Shown here one piece after another: positions 51,171 through 59,841 of a stretch of 64,000 nt of DNA. The position numbers and the translations under genes were made by a program. The DNA is from Comamonadaceae bacterium (GTDB lineage Bacteria > Pseudomonadota > Gammaproteobacteria > Burkholderiales > Burkholderiaceae_C): NCBI GenBank assembly GCA_015999985.1, contig JAECRA010000009.1, forward strand, positions 24,236-88,235, written 5' to 3'. Below the pieces are notes generated by a model that was given only the letters and a program-made list of their open reading frames with translations, was not told the DNA's origin and did no database searches. Within the stretch, counting starts at the first letter, position 1. The number at the start of each line of letters is the position of its first letter.

Positions 51171-52543
51171 GCATCGCTTCCATCAATCCCTCCACTGACG
51201 GCGTTCTGAAGCAATTCGACGCACACGATGCGGCCACCATTGACCGCAAACTATCGGAGACATCGAAGGCGCAACGCGAATGGGCGAGAACCCCTATTGC
51301 CGAGCGCATGGACTTGCTGCGCCGTGTGGCGCAAACACTGCGTGCGCAAAAGTCCGACTTGGCCCCCCTGGCCACCTTGGAGATGGGCAAGCCGCTCGGC
51401 GAAGCGGTCGGTGAAGTGGAGAAATGCGCCTGGAACTTCGACTTTTATGCCGACGCCGCACCCGGCTTTCTGGCAGACGAAGTGGTGAGCAGCAATGCCA
51501 CCGACAGCCGAATTGTGTATGACCCGCTCGGCACCGTGCTCGCCGTGATGCCATGGAACTATCCGTACTGGCAAGTCATGCGCGCAGCAGCGCCGGTGCT
51601 CGCGGGCGGCAACGCCATGGTGCTCAAGCACGCGAGCAATGTGCCGCAGTGCGCGCTGGCACTCGAGGACATCTTCAAGCAAGCGGGCGCGCCCGCCGGG
51701 CTCTTCACCACGTTGCTGGTGGGTTCGGCCGAGGTGGCAGGCCTCATCGCAGACCACCGCATTTCAGCGGTCACCTTCACGGGCTCCACACCTGCGGGTC
51801 GCAAGATCGCCTCTCAAGCGGGCACGGCGCTGAAAAAGCAAGTGCTCGAGCTGGGTGGGTCCGACCCGTTCATTGTGCTGGCTGACGCCGACATCGAAGC
51901 GGCCGCTGCGGTCGCAGTGAAGGCGCGCTTTCAAAACACGGGTCAAAGCTGCATTGCCGCCAAACGCTTCATTGTCGAGCAGGCAGCGGCCGAGAGGTTT
52001 GTCGATGCGTTCTGCGAGAGCGCGCGCAAGCTGGTCGTCGATGATCCTATGCAAGCACGCAGCACACAAGGCTCCATGGCCAAGCGCCACCTGCGCGATG
52101 AGTTGCACGCGCAAGTGCAGGCAAGCGTACAGCAAGGTGCACGTTTGCTGCTGGGGGGATCGCCAGTGGAAGGCCCAGGCGCGTTCTACCAACCGACGGT
52201 GTTGGACCACGTCACGCCGGACATGGTTGCAGCGCAGGAGGAGACCTTTGGGCCCGCGGCCGCCATCTTGCGGGTGAGCGATGCCGACGAGGCTGTGCGA
52301 ATCGCCAACGCGACGAACTTCGGGCTGGGGGCGGCGCTCTGGACAAACGACCTGGACCGCGCAAGGCAGCTCTCTCGCCGCATCGAGGCTGGTGCCGTGT
52401 TCATCAACGGACTGGTGGCCTCTGACCCTCGTTTGCCCTTTGGCGGCATCAAGGAATCCGGTTACGGCCGCGAACTGGGCAAGCTGGGCCTACACGAGTT
52501 CACCAATACCAAAACCGTGTGGACCGGTCCCGCCCGCACCTGA
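51167..52543 (+). CDS. NAD(P)-dependent aldehyde dehydrogenase, succinate-semialdehyde type
   Basis: 458 residues. Catalytic Cys in FQNTGQSCIAAKRF near residue 260, general-base Glu in LELGGSDPFIV near 227, cofactor loop FTGSTPAGRKIA, and MPWNYPYWQ near 130. The shortened N-terminus and EKCAWNFDFYAD segment resemble the Sad/YneI succinate-semialdehyde dehydrogenases. The physiological aldehyde is not certain. Starts inside the Ldh2 stop. Confidence 0.93.
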   Translation: MSIASINPSTDGVLKQFDAHDAATIDRKLSETSKAQREWARTPIAERMDLLRRVAQTLRAQKSDLAPLATLEMGKPLGEAVGEVEKCAWNFDFYADAAPGFLADEVVSSNATDSRIVYDPLGTVLAVMPWNYPYWQVMRAAAPVLAGGNAMVLKHASNVPQCALALEDIFKQAGAPAGLFTTLLVGSAEVAGLIADHRISAVTFTGSTPAGRKIASQAGTALKKQVLELGGSDPFIVLADADIEAAAAVAVKARFQNTGQSCIAAKRFIVEQAAAERFVDAFCESARKLVVDDPMQARSTQGSMAKRHLRDELHAQVQASVQQGARLLLGGSPVEGPGAFYQPTVLDHVTPDMVAAQEETFGPAAAILRVSDADEAVRIANATNFGLGAALWTNDLDRARQLSRRIEAGAVFINGLVASDPRLPFGGIKESGYGRELGKLGLHEFTNTKTVWTGPART

Positions 52544-52562
52544 CAACAACACGAGCAATCTC

Positions 52563-52988
52563 ATGACCACCAACGCCCCTCCCTCCGCCACCAAATACGC
52601 GGTGTTGCGCCCCGATCAGATCAAGAGCCACGACCGTGGTGGCGGTGCCCGCACCACGCCTTTGGTGCTGCCGTCCATCGGCGCCACAAGCTTCATCAAC
52701 GGCATTACCGAGTTCAGCGGCGGCACAGCCATCCCGTTTCACAGCCACAACTGCGAAGAAAGCGTGATGCTGCTGAGTGGGCACGCCTACCTCGACATCG
52801 ATGGGGACGTACAGGAGCTCAAACCCCTGGATACGACTTTCATTCCACCGAACGTACCGCACCGCTTTCGCAATATGTCGGAGACGGAGCCTATGAAGAT
52901 CCTATGGATCTATGCGTCGGTCCACGCCACGCGAACTGTGATCGACACCGGGGTAACCAACCCGGTGTCGTCAGAACACGCCAAATAA
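52563..52988 (+). CDS. Small cupin-domain protein
   Basis: 141 residues from the ATG at 52563, 19 bases after the aldehyde dehydrogenase. Cupin motif 1: GTAIPFHSHNCEESVMLLSGHAYLDID (two His and a Glu); motif 2: FIPPNVPHRFRNMSE (His). A full metal-binding set, so an enzymatic role such as dioxygenase or isomerase is possible; too small for gentisate dioxygenase. Part of the operon; function unknown. Confidence 0.87.
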   Translation: MTTNAPPSATKYAVLRPDQIKSHDRGGGARTTPLVLPSIGATSFINGITEFSGGTAIPFHSHNCEESVMLLSGHAYLDIDGDVQELKPLDTTFIPPNVPHRFRNMSETEPMKILWIYASVHATRTVIDTGVTNPVSSEHAK

Positions 52989-53016
52989 AAAACCATTACA
53001 CGCTGGAGACATCGCC

Positions 53017-53571
53017 ATGGGACTTCGATTTCTGGAGCACGCGCTCATTCTCACGCACGACCCCGAGGCCACGCGCGACTGGTTCGTGGAGAACCTTGGT
53101 TTTCGCAACGGCTACCACCCTGAGTTCGGCTTTCCCGTGTACTGGCTCTATATCGGCGAGCAGGACGTGGTTCACATCGGCAAGGCGCGCCATTCCGAGC
53201 ACCAGGACACTTACCTGAAAACGCCCACCGACGGTGACCGCGACTTCTCCGCCGCGGGCGCGCTCGGCTCTGGCCGCATCGATCACCTTTGCTTCAACTG
53301 CGACGGTATAGAAGAGTTCATCGAACGCCTCACCCGCAACGGCGTGGATTTCAGCGAACGCAAGGCGCACAACTCCAACCTCTATCAGCTTTTCATGCGC
53401 GAGCCCATCAATGGCTTGAAGATCGAACTCAACTTCGCCTGGCACGAAGCCGCGCGCATCGGCCGTGTACCTGAGTGGACCGATGCAGGTGCCAATTCGG
53501 AGCTCAAGGAAACCGAGGCCGGCACCAGCATGCAAAAGCCATCGGACACCACAAGCACCGTGCCCCGATGA
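53017..53571 (+). CDS. VOC-superfamily (glyoxalase/dioxygenase fold) protein
   Basis: 184 residues with paired beta-alpha-beta modules. Metal-ligand positions fit VOC enzymes: H8 in LRFLEHALILT, His in GSGRIDHLCFNC and Glu in LKIELNFAWHE, the 2-His-1-carboxylate pattern. The segment DWFVENLGFRNGYHPEFG is typical. It may be a lyase, isomerase or ring-cleaving dioxygenase in the pathway. A tail of about 30 polar residues follows the domain. Confidence 0.88.
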   Translation: MGLRFLEHALILTHDPEATRDWFVENLGFRNGYHPEFGFPVYWLYIGEQDVVHIGKARHSEHQDTYLKTPTDGDRDFSAAGALGSGRIDHLCFNCDGIEEFIERLTRNGVDFSERKAHNSNLYQLFMREPINGLKIELNFAWHEAARIGRVPEWTDAGANSELKETEAGTSMQKPSDTTSTVPR

Positions 53572-53605
53572 ACCCCACACACACCTCCTTTGCAACGCGG
53601 ACTGC

Positions 53606-54370
53606 ATGATGCCGCACTACCCCGAACTAGCCGGCCGCAGCGTCGTGATCACCGGCGCCGCCGGCGGGATCGGTGCCGCAGCTGCAGAGGCCTTCGCGGC
53701 ACAGGGCGCGCACGTCTTTTTGCTGGACATTGACGGCGCGCGCGTGCGCGAGATCGCCGCCGGGCTGCAGCATGGGGCCAGCGCCGCAGGCTTGACAGTG
53801 GACATCACAGACGAGGCGGCCGTCGTTGCAGCGTTTGCCGAGATCGCCTCAACTGGGCACGGCCTAGACGTGCTGGTTAATTGCGCTGGTGGCTACAAGA
53901 AGCTACTCACCGTCGAGCAGATGGACATCGCCGAATGGGACGCCACGGTTGCACTCAATCTGCGCAGCGTATTCCTGTGCTGCCGCGCCGCCATCCCGGC
54001 GCTGAAAGCGTCAAAGGCCGGGCGCATCGTCAACGTGACTTCAATCTCGGGCCGGACAGTACATGCCGCCTCTTCGCCCGCGTACGGCGCGGCTAAGGCG
54101 GGCGTCACCCAGCTGACGCGCTTTCTCGCGTACGAATTGGGCCCCTTTGGCGTTACGGCCAACACCATCGCGCCGCTCACCACGCTGACGCCGCGCGTGG
54201 CGGCCTTGCGCACCGCCGAGGACGTGGAGCGCATCGCATCGCAAGTGCCACTGCGCAGGCTGGCGGAGGTAGGTGACCACGTTGCCGCGATGCTGTACCT
54301 GGCATCCGATGGCGCCGGTTTCGTGACCGGCGTCAACCTGGATACGAATGGCGGCCGCGTGATGCTCTGA
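53606..54370 (+). CDS. Short-chain dehydrogenase/reductase
   Basis: 254 residues. Rossmann loop TGAAGGIGAAAAEAFAAQG, NAD(H)-type aspartate in LLDIDGARV, VNCAGGY, and the catalytic set S146, Y160, K164 (AYGAAKAG). The C-terminal FVTGVNLDTNGG is standard. Likely NAD-linked oxidation of a hydroxy intermediate. A second in-frame ATG directly follows the first, so the start is 53606 or 53609. Confidence 0.92.
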   Translation: MMPHYPELAGRSVVITGAAGGIGAAAAEAFAAQGAHVFLLDIDGARVREIAAGLQHGASAAGLTVDITDEAAVVAAFAEIASTGHGLDVLVNCAGGYKKLLTVEQMDIAEWDATVALNLRSVFLCCRAAIPALKASKAGRIVNVTSISGRTVHAASSPAYGAAKAGVTQLTRFLAYELGPFGVTANTIAPLTTLTPRVAALRTAEDVERIASQVPLRRLAEVGDHVAAMLYLASDGAGFVTGVNLDTNGGRVML

Positions 54371-54417
54371 GAAGTTCTCACGCCCCGCCCACAACAACAA
54401 ACGAAGGAGACATCACC

Positions 54418-55383
54418 ATGGCATCTCTGCTGACGCGAATCGCGCGCGCTACAACCCTGTGCCTCACCATGGCAGCCTTGCCCACCGCGTGGGCTGCTGG
54501 CGAAACGGTGACCATCGTCACGCCATTGGCTGTCGGAAGCGGTTCCGATGTTGCGCTGCGCATCGTCACCGAAAAGCTTGCCGCCGCGCTGAATCAACCG
54601 ATCGTGATTGATAACCAGACTGGTGCCTCCGGCGCCATTGGTGCAGAAAAGGTGGCCCGCGCAACGCCAGACGGCAACACTTTGTGCGGCTGCAACAACG
54701 CCATCCTGGGCGTGCTGCCCCACCTTCGCAAAGTAGCGTTCGATCCGGCCAGGAGCTTCAAACCTGTCGGTATGGTGGCGGTGCTGCCCACGGTGCTGGT
54801 AGTGAACCCCTCCTTGCCGGTGAACAACGTGCAGGAACTCATCGCCTACGTCAAGGCCAATCCGGGCAAGGTGAGCTATGCCAGTGGCGGCGTCGGTAGC
54901 GCCCAACACATCGCCATGAGCATGCTTGAAGTCGCCACCGGCACAAAAATGCTGCACGTTCCCTACAAAGGTGCCAGCCCGGCGGCTGTCGGCGTGGCGG
55001 GCGGCGAAGTGCAGGTCATGTTCAACGCCATCGGCACCGTGCTGCCTCTGGTGAAGGCGGGCAAGCTGCGCGCGATCGCGGTGGCTGGCGCCCAGCGCAC
55101 GCCTGTGATGGCAGATACCCCCACGGTGGCCGAGCAGGGCGTGCCAGGCTATGACTATGCGTCGTGGATAGGCATCATCGCACCTGCCGCAACTCCGGAC
55201 GACGTGGTCAACCGCATTGCCGGGGAACTGACCAAAGTGCTGCGCAACCCCGACACGGTCAAACGGCTGGCCGACAACGGTATAGATCCTTCCGTGATGA
55301 CGCCCACCCAGATGCGTGAGTACATGGCAAAAGACCATGCACGCATGGCCAAGGTGGTGGCCGACGCCGGCATGAAGGAATGA
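54418..55383 (+). CDS. TctC/Bug-family solute-binding protein, second of operon
   Basis: 321 residues; AAGGAGAC 8 bases before the ATG. Sec signal RIARATTLCLTMAALPTAWA. Family loops: TPLAVGSGSDVALRIVTEK, IDNQTGASGAIGAEKVARA and LHVPYKGASPAAVGVAGGE. Immediately followed by another Bug gene. Confidence 0.93.
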   Translation: MASLLTRIARATTLCLTMAALPTAWAAGETVTIVTPLAVGSGSDVALRIVTEKLAAALNQPIVIDNQTGASGAIGAEKVARATPDGNTLCGCNNAILGVLPHLRKVAFDPARSFKPVGMVAVLPTVLVVNPSLPVNNVQELIAYVKANPGKVSYASGGVGSAQHIAMSMLEVATGTKMLHVPYKGASPAAVGVAGGEVQVMFNAIGTVLPLVKAGKLRAIAVAGAQRTPVMADTPTVAEQGVPGYDYASWIGIIAPAATPDDVVNRIAGELTKVLRNPDTVKRLADNGIDPSVMTPTQMREYMAKDHARMAKVVADAGMKE

Positions 55384-55474
55384 CACCTGGAAGGTTGATC
55401 ACGGCCAACCGCTCAGTCGCCTGAAAAAAAGCCTCGCACCAGCCATCCAAAAGAATTATTCAATAGAGACAAAC

Positions 55475-56464
55475 ATGCACATTCCTTTCGCTCAATCGCG
55501 CCGCACCCTACTGATGGCTTCCCTGCTGGCGGTACTGGCCACGCCGGTCGCCGTCCTGGCTCAGGCCAGCTATCCGAGCAAACCTATTCAGGTGATCGTG
55601 CCATTGCAGGCCGGCAGCGCAGCTGACGTGGGCACCCGCGTCGTACTGGGCAAGGTCGGCGAGAACATGGGTGCCAGCTTCGCCATCGAGAACCAGCCCG
55701 GGGCCTCTGGCCTGGTGGGTGCTGATCGCGTCGCCCGCGCCGCACCGGATGGCTACGTGCTGGGCGGCATCACCGACAGCGTGCTGAACTACGCCGTCAA
55801 CCTGGCCGCCAAGACCAGCTTCGACCCCTTGAACGGTTTTGAGCCGATCAGTCGCATGGCCAACATCGCCTGGGTGCTGGTGGCCAACAACAGCGCGGCC
55901 AAAAGCATGACAGAACTGGTCGCGCAAGCGCAGGCACAACCGCGCAAGCTGGACTACGCCTCTGGTGGCAATGGCAGCCCGCACCACGTCGCGATGGAGC
56001 TATTTTCCTCTGCCAACAAATTGCAGCTGACTCACGTGCCCTATAAGGGCGCGACACAGGCCACTGTAGATGTGGCTGGCGGGCAGGTGCCGCTGATGTT
56101 CTCGGCGATTTCGGTGGCGCTGCCCCTGATCAAGGACGGTAAGCTGCGACCATTGGCCCAACCTGCGGAGCGTCGCTCCAGCCTGTTGCCAGACGTACCC
56201 ACCTTCACCGAAGCCGGCATGCCTGCCTTCAACTTCTCGACCTGGCTTGGCCTCTATGCGCCCAAGGGGACGCCCAAAGCGATTGTGGACAAGCTCAATG
56301 CCGAAGTGGCACGTGCCTTGACAGACCCCGGCGTGCGCGATCGTCTGCTCGGCTTGGGCCTGGACCCAGTAGCTTCCACACCCGCGCAACTTGACGAACT
56401 CACTCGCGCAGGCCACGCCCGCATCGGCAAAGCGATCCGTGATGCCGGCATCAAGGCCGAGTGA
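55475..56464 (+). CDS. TctC/Bug-family solute-binding protein, third of operon
   Basis: 329 residues; Sec signal RRTLLMASLLAVLATPVAVLAQ. Family loops: VPLQAGSAADVGTRVVLGK, IENQPGASGLVGADRVARA and THVPYKGATQATVDVAGGQ. Adjacent to the Bug gene at 54418 and much like the one at 49086, suggesting duplication within the operon. Its stop overlaps the next ATG (TGATG). Confidence 0.93.
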   Translation: MHIPFAQSRRTLLMASLLAVLATPVAVLAQASYPSKPIQVIVPLQAGSAADVGTRVVLGKVGENMGASFAIENQPGASGLVGADRVARAAPDGYVLGGITDSVLNYAVNLAAKTSFDPLNGFEPISRMANIAWVLVANNSAAKSMTELVAQAQAQPRKLDYASGGNGSPHHVAMELFSSANKLQLTHVPYKGATQATVDVAGGQVPLMFSAISVALPLIKDGKLRPLAQPAERRSSLLPDVPTFTEAGMPAFNFSTWLGLYAPKGTPKAIVDKLNAEVARALTDPGVRDRLLGLGLDPVASTPAQLDELTRAGHARIGKAIRDAGIKAE

Positions 56465-57420
56465 TGAACGCCGCTAGCGCTTTATCGGCTCCGCTCCAGA
56501 AGGCGCCAGAACTCACACCTAAGGTCGGCATCGTCGGCCTGGGGCTGATGGGCGCCGCTTGCGCCACCCGGCTCTCAGATGCAGGCCTGGAGCTGGTTGG
56601 CTATGACGTCGATCCCGCGCGGCAAGCGGCCTTTACCGGCCCTGCTCGCGTCGCCGCCGCAGAACTGACAGATCTGGCCAAGTGCGACGTGATCGTGCTG
56701 GCGGTTTTCGACACCACGCAGGTCGAACAGGTGATCGAAGGCGAAGGTGGCCTGTTGAACGCCACGCGGCAGAGCGGCAAAAAACCGGTAGTGCTGTGCG
56801 TAAGCACGTGCGATCCGGACCGGATAGCGGCGTTGGCACAGCGTTGCGCCGCAGGCAGCCTCGCCTTCTGCGAAATGCCCATCTCAGGCACCAGCGGCAC
56901 GCTAGCCCGTGGCGAAGCCGTCGGGTTGGTAGCCGGCGCCGAGGCAGACCTCCGGCGCGCCGCGCCAGTTCTGGAGGCGCTGTGCCCTTCGAAACACTTC
57001 CTCGGTACTGTCGGCAACGGCAGCAGGGCGAAGCTCGCCGTCAACCTGGTGCTCGGGCTGAACCGGAGTGCACTGGCAGAAGGTCTGGTCTTCGCCAGCG
57101 AGCTGGGATTGGACCCTGAGCGCTTCCTCGACGTGCTGCTCGGTTCGGCTGCGTATTCCAGGGTCATGCAAGTCAAGGGCTTGATGATGGCCACGCGCAA
57201 GTTCGAGCCACTGCAGGGCAAGCTCGACCAGAGCCTCAAGGACTTCCGCCTCATCCTGGATAAGGCCTCCGCCCAAGGGCAGGCACTGCCTTTTGCAAGC
57301 GTCTATGCCGATTTACTTGAGGGTTGTGTGGCCCGGGGCGAGTCGGCCCGCGACAATGCGTTTATCGTAGAGGCCATTGCCCGCTGCCGCACCACCAGCT
57401 CATCCGAAAACCCAGCATGA
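56464..57420 (+). CDS. 3-hydroxyisobutyrate dehydrogenase-family oxidoreductase
   Basis: 318 residues of the beta-hydroxyacid dehydrogenase family. Rossmann motif VGIVGLGLMGAACATRL, the substrate loop EMPISGTSGTLARGEAVGLVAG, and the catalytic Lys region NGSRAKLAVNLVLGLNRSALAEG. Oxidises a 3-hydroxyacid or reduces a semialdehyde such as tartronate semialdehyde. Overlaps its neighbours at both ends (TGATG before, ATGA after), so it is tightly coupled. Confidence 0.92.
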   Translation: MNAASALSAPLQKAPELTPKVGIVGLGLMGAACATRLSDAGLELVGYDVDPARQAAFTGPARVAAAELTDLAKCDVIVLAVFDTTQVEQVIEGEGGLLNATRQSGKKPVVLCVSTCDPDRIAALAQRCAAGSLAFCEMPISGTSGTLARGEAVGLVAGAEADLRRAAPVLEALCPSKHFLGTVGNGSRAKLAVNLVLGLNRSALAEGLVFASELGLDPERFLDVLLGSAAYSRVMQVKGLMMATRKFEPLQGKLDQSLKDFRLILDKASAQGQALPFASVYADLLEGCVARGESARDNAFIVEAIARCRTTSSSENPA

Positions 57421-58346
57421 AAACCACCTTCTACCTGGCCGGTTACCAAGGAAGCGCCTCTATCCTCACCGCAGCCCTGACGACGCTCGCGCGCCGGCTC
57501 GATGGCTCGATCGTGGGAACACCCCACCTTCAACCCGATGTAACCGCTCTGGGCGAGAGTGCTGCCTCGCTGTTCACCTCCCTCGAGAACGGAGAGCGTC
57601 ATATCGGCTACATGGCCTCAGGCTACCTGTCGGCACGTGTACCTGAGTTGGCTGTTCTCGATCTCCCCTTCTCGGTCCAGGACCGCAAAACCGCTCTGGC
57701 CGCGCTTGATGGCGAGGCCGGCACCCTGCTGCGAAACGCAGTGGCGCAACAGAGCGGACTGCATGTGCTGGCGTTCTGGGACAACGGCTTTCGCCACATT
57801 TCCAATGCGGTGCGCCCTATAGCGACACCCGAAGATTGCCAGGGTCTGGTGATACGCACGCTCGACAGTGACTTGTATCGCCGAGCGCTATCCGCCCTGG
57901 GCTTTACGGCCATGACGACCGACGTAAAAGATCTGGTGCGCGTCGTACAGGACCGCACAGTGGACGCGCAGGAAAACCCCTTGACCAACCTGCTGACGTT
58001 CGATCTGTGGAAACATCATCCGCACGTGAGCCTCACCGGACACTTCTTTGGCGTCCTGCTGCTGGTGTGTCCACGTGACTGGTATGAACGCCTCACGCCG
58101 GCCCAGCGCGAAGCCCTTCAGCAGGCAGTCAACGAAGCGACTACCCAGCAACGCTCCAACGCCGCCGAGCAAGACACGTCTGCGCTGACCCGCCTGCGAT
58201 CGCTGGGGGTTCACGTCAAAGGGATGGAATCCTTGGACATGCCGCGCCTGCAGCAGGCCACTGCGGACGTCCGCCAACATTCCCTCTCACAATTGCCGCC
58301 CGAGCTGGTGCAGGCCTACCTGCCCGCTGAAGCATCCATCTCCTAA
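57417..58346 (+). CDS. DctP-like TRAP solute-binding protein lacking a signal peptide
   Basis: 309 residues with the TRAP DctP fold: VPELAVLDLPFSVQDRK, LAFWDNGFRHISNAVRPIATPEDCQGLVIRT and QDRTVDAQENPLTNLLTF (the VDGQENP-type motif). The usual Arg-containing ligand segment (GLVIRTLDSD) is kept. The protein starts MKTTFYLAGYQG directly at the first strand, with no hydrophobic leader, and the ATGA overlap with the previous gene fixes the start. No DctQ/DctM genes are in the window. Export by another route or a cytosolic role is possible. Confidence 0.85.
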   Translation: MKTTFYLAGYQGSASILTAALTTLARRLDGSIVGTPHLQPDVTALGESAASLFTSLENGERHIGYMASGYLSARVPELAVLDLPFSVQDRKTALAALDGEAGTLLRNAVAQQSGLHVLAFWDNGFRHISNAVRPIATPEDCQGLVIRTLDSDLYRRALSALGFTAMTTDVKDLVRVVQDRTVDAQENPLTNLLTFDLWKHHPHVSLTGHFFGVLLLVCPRDWYERLTPAQREALQQAVNEATTQQRSNAAEQDTSALTRLRSLGVHVKGMESLDMPRLQQATADVRQHSLSQLPPELVQAYLPAEASIS

Positions 58347-58372
58347 TCTCTTTCCTGTTGAACTTCACCACC

Positions 58373-59068
58373 ATGAGCTACCTCTTTTCCCCCACTCCCA
58401 CGACCGGCGTTCCTATCGTTGGTAAAAGCGAACTCTTTCCTGTTCACCGCGTGTATTGCGTCGGCCGCAACTACGAGGACCATGCCAAGGAAATGGGTTT
58501 CACAGGCCGCGAGCCTCCGTTCTTTTTTCTCAAACCGTCCGACACGGTCCTGGTGGTCCCTGCTGGCGAGACCGGCCAGATGCCGTACCCATCGCTGACC
58601 AAGAATCTGCACCATGAAATCGAGCTGGTGGTTGCCATCGGCAAAGGCGGCAAGAACATCAAGGCCGCCGACGCGATGTCGCACGTGTACGGCTATGCGG
58701 TCGGTCTGGACATGACAAGGCGAGATCTGCAGAACGACATGAAAAAGCAAGGCCGCCCATGGTGTATTGGCAAAGGTTTTGATCTGAGCGCGCCCATCGG
58801 CCCCATCACGCCTGTGCAAGCCGCAGGTGACATTGTCAACGCCGAGATCTCCGTCACCGTCAATGGCAGCGACCGCCAGCGCAGCCACATCCACAAGCTC
58901 ATTTGGAATATCTCCGAAACCATTGAGCACCTCTCCAGCGCGTGGGAGTTGCAGCCAGGCGACCTGATCTACACCGGCACGCCCGAAGGCGTTGCCGCCG
59001 TGGTGGCAGGCGACACCATGGAAGGGCGCATCACGGGGTTGCCCGACCTGCGCGTGAAGATGATCTGA
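58373..59068 (+). CDS. Fumarylacetoacetate hydrolase family, fumarylpyruvate hydrolase-like
   Basis: 231 residues. The N-terminus FPVHRVYCVGRNYEDHAKEMG, then REPPFFFLKPSD, is the typical start of acylpyruvate/fumarylpyruvate hydrolases (NagK type); metal ligands are in HHEIELVV and VGLDMTRRD; GTPEGVAAVVAGD closes the active site. It would cleave a C-C bond in a 2,4-dioxo acid, giving for fumarylpyruvate fumarate and pyruvate. Last gene of the operon; no gentisate dioxygenase is present. Confidence 0.92.
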   Translation: MSYLFSPTPTTGVPIVGKSELFPVHRVYCVGRNYEDHAKEMGFTGREPPFFFLKPSDTVLVVPAGETGQMPYPSLTKNLHHEIELVVAIGKGGKNIKAADAMSHVYGYAVGLDMTRRDLQNDMKKQGRPWCIGKGFDLSAPIGPITPVQAAGDIVNAEISVTVNGSDRQRSHIHKLIWNISETIEHLSSAWELQPGDLIYTGTPEGVAAVVAGDTMEGRITGLPDLRVKMI

Positions 59069-59214
59069 TACCGAGTTGCCGTCGTCGCACAGCGGGGCTG
59101 ACCGGCCAGTGGCCGGCAAAGCTCTCAAGCGCTCCGAGTGGACGGGTAGCCTGCAAACTTCACAGACTACCCACGCTCACCTAGGACGCGTTAACGCTAA
59201 ATTCACCCCCGCGT

Positions 59215-59449
59215 GAGGATCTGGCGTGCCGCAATGAAGATGCAAACCACAGGCGGGTTGCACCGCCGGAAGATGAGGCCCTATGGGCAGACCACTTCGG
59301 ATCTTGAGATCGATAGGATTAATAGATGTGGCCACAATCTTGACCTGCACTTCATTGGCTTTCTAGACAGCCTTTGCAATTTCGCGCAGGCCGGAATTCT
59401 CAACCCTGCCATGCGCGCCAACCACCATGGCCGTCACGGACGCGCTCAT
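59215..59449 (-). pseudogene. Decayed quinone oxidoreductase (zinc-independent MDR family)
   Basis: Translation from an ATG at 59449 gives VENSGLREIAKAV, a TAG stop, then EVQVKIVATSINPIDLKIRSGL and GPHLPAV, the unmistakable N-terminus of NADPH:quinone oxidoreductases, after which the similarity breaks off. The ATG overlaps the stop of the upstream AhpD-like gene as ATGA, so this was a coupled second cistron before decay. The remaining three quarters of the gene are missing. Confidence 0.72.
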
Positions 59450-59841
59450 TGATCGAACCCCGGATCAGTGGGAACACGATAACCATTGACGAGCCGGTTG
59501 GTCTCATTGGCCATGCCCACCACAGCCATCAGCTCCCCAAACATTTCTGGCGTCATTCCGGCTTTCGTAGCGGCCGCGTGATGGCTAGCAATGCAGTATC
59601 CGCAGTTGTTCGTCACGCTGACAGCCAGGTAGAGCATCTCTTTCGTGACGCTATCGAGTTTGCCCGGTGCCATCACTTGCTTGAGGCTGTCCCATGTGCG
59701 CCTGAGTGTTTTGGGATCGCTCGCCAGATAGGCCCAGAAATTGTTGACCTCGGGTATGCCTTTGACTTTCTTGATGTCATCGAAGACTTCGCGCACTTCG
59801 CTAGAAGCATCTTCATACCTGATGGGCTGCGGTTTGGACAT
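59446..59841 (-). CDS. Carboxymuconolactone decarboxylase/AhpD-like protein
   Basis: 131 residues, GGAG 8 bases before the ATG. The AhpD-type redox centre reads VTNNCGYCIASHHAA: C80, C83 and H87, with a Glu one helix earlier (TKEMLYLAVS). It could act as peroxidase or disulfide reductase. Its former partner, a quinone reductase, is decayed. Divergent from gltS. Confidence 0.92.
   Translation of the reverse strand: MSKPQPIRYEDASSEVREVFDDIKKVKGIPEVNNFWAYLASDPKTLRRTWDSLKQVMAPGKLDSVTKEMLYLAVSVTNNCGYCIASHHAAATKAGMTPEMFGELMAVVGMANETNRLVNGYRVPTDPGFDQ

Noticed and set aside
53893..55386. Long antisense frame (497 codons) opposite the SDR and Bug genes
   Set aside because: It spans two confident plus-strand genes and resembles nothing.
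52563..59068. Gentisate pathway reading of the cupin plus fumarylpyruvate-hydrolase genes
   Set aside because: The cupin has one 141-residue domain, too small for gentisate dioxygenase, and no maleylpyruvate isomerase is present.
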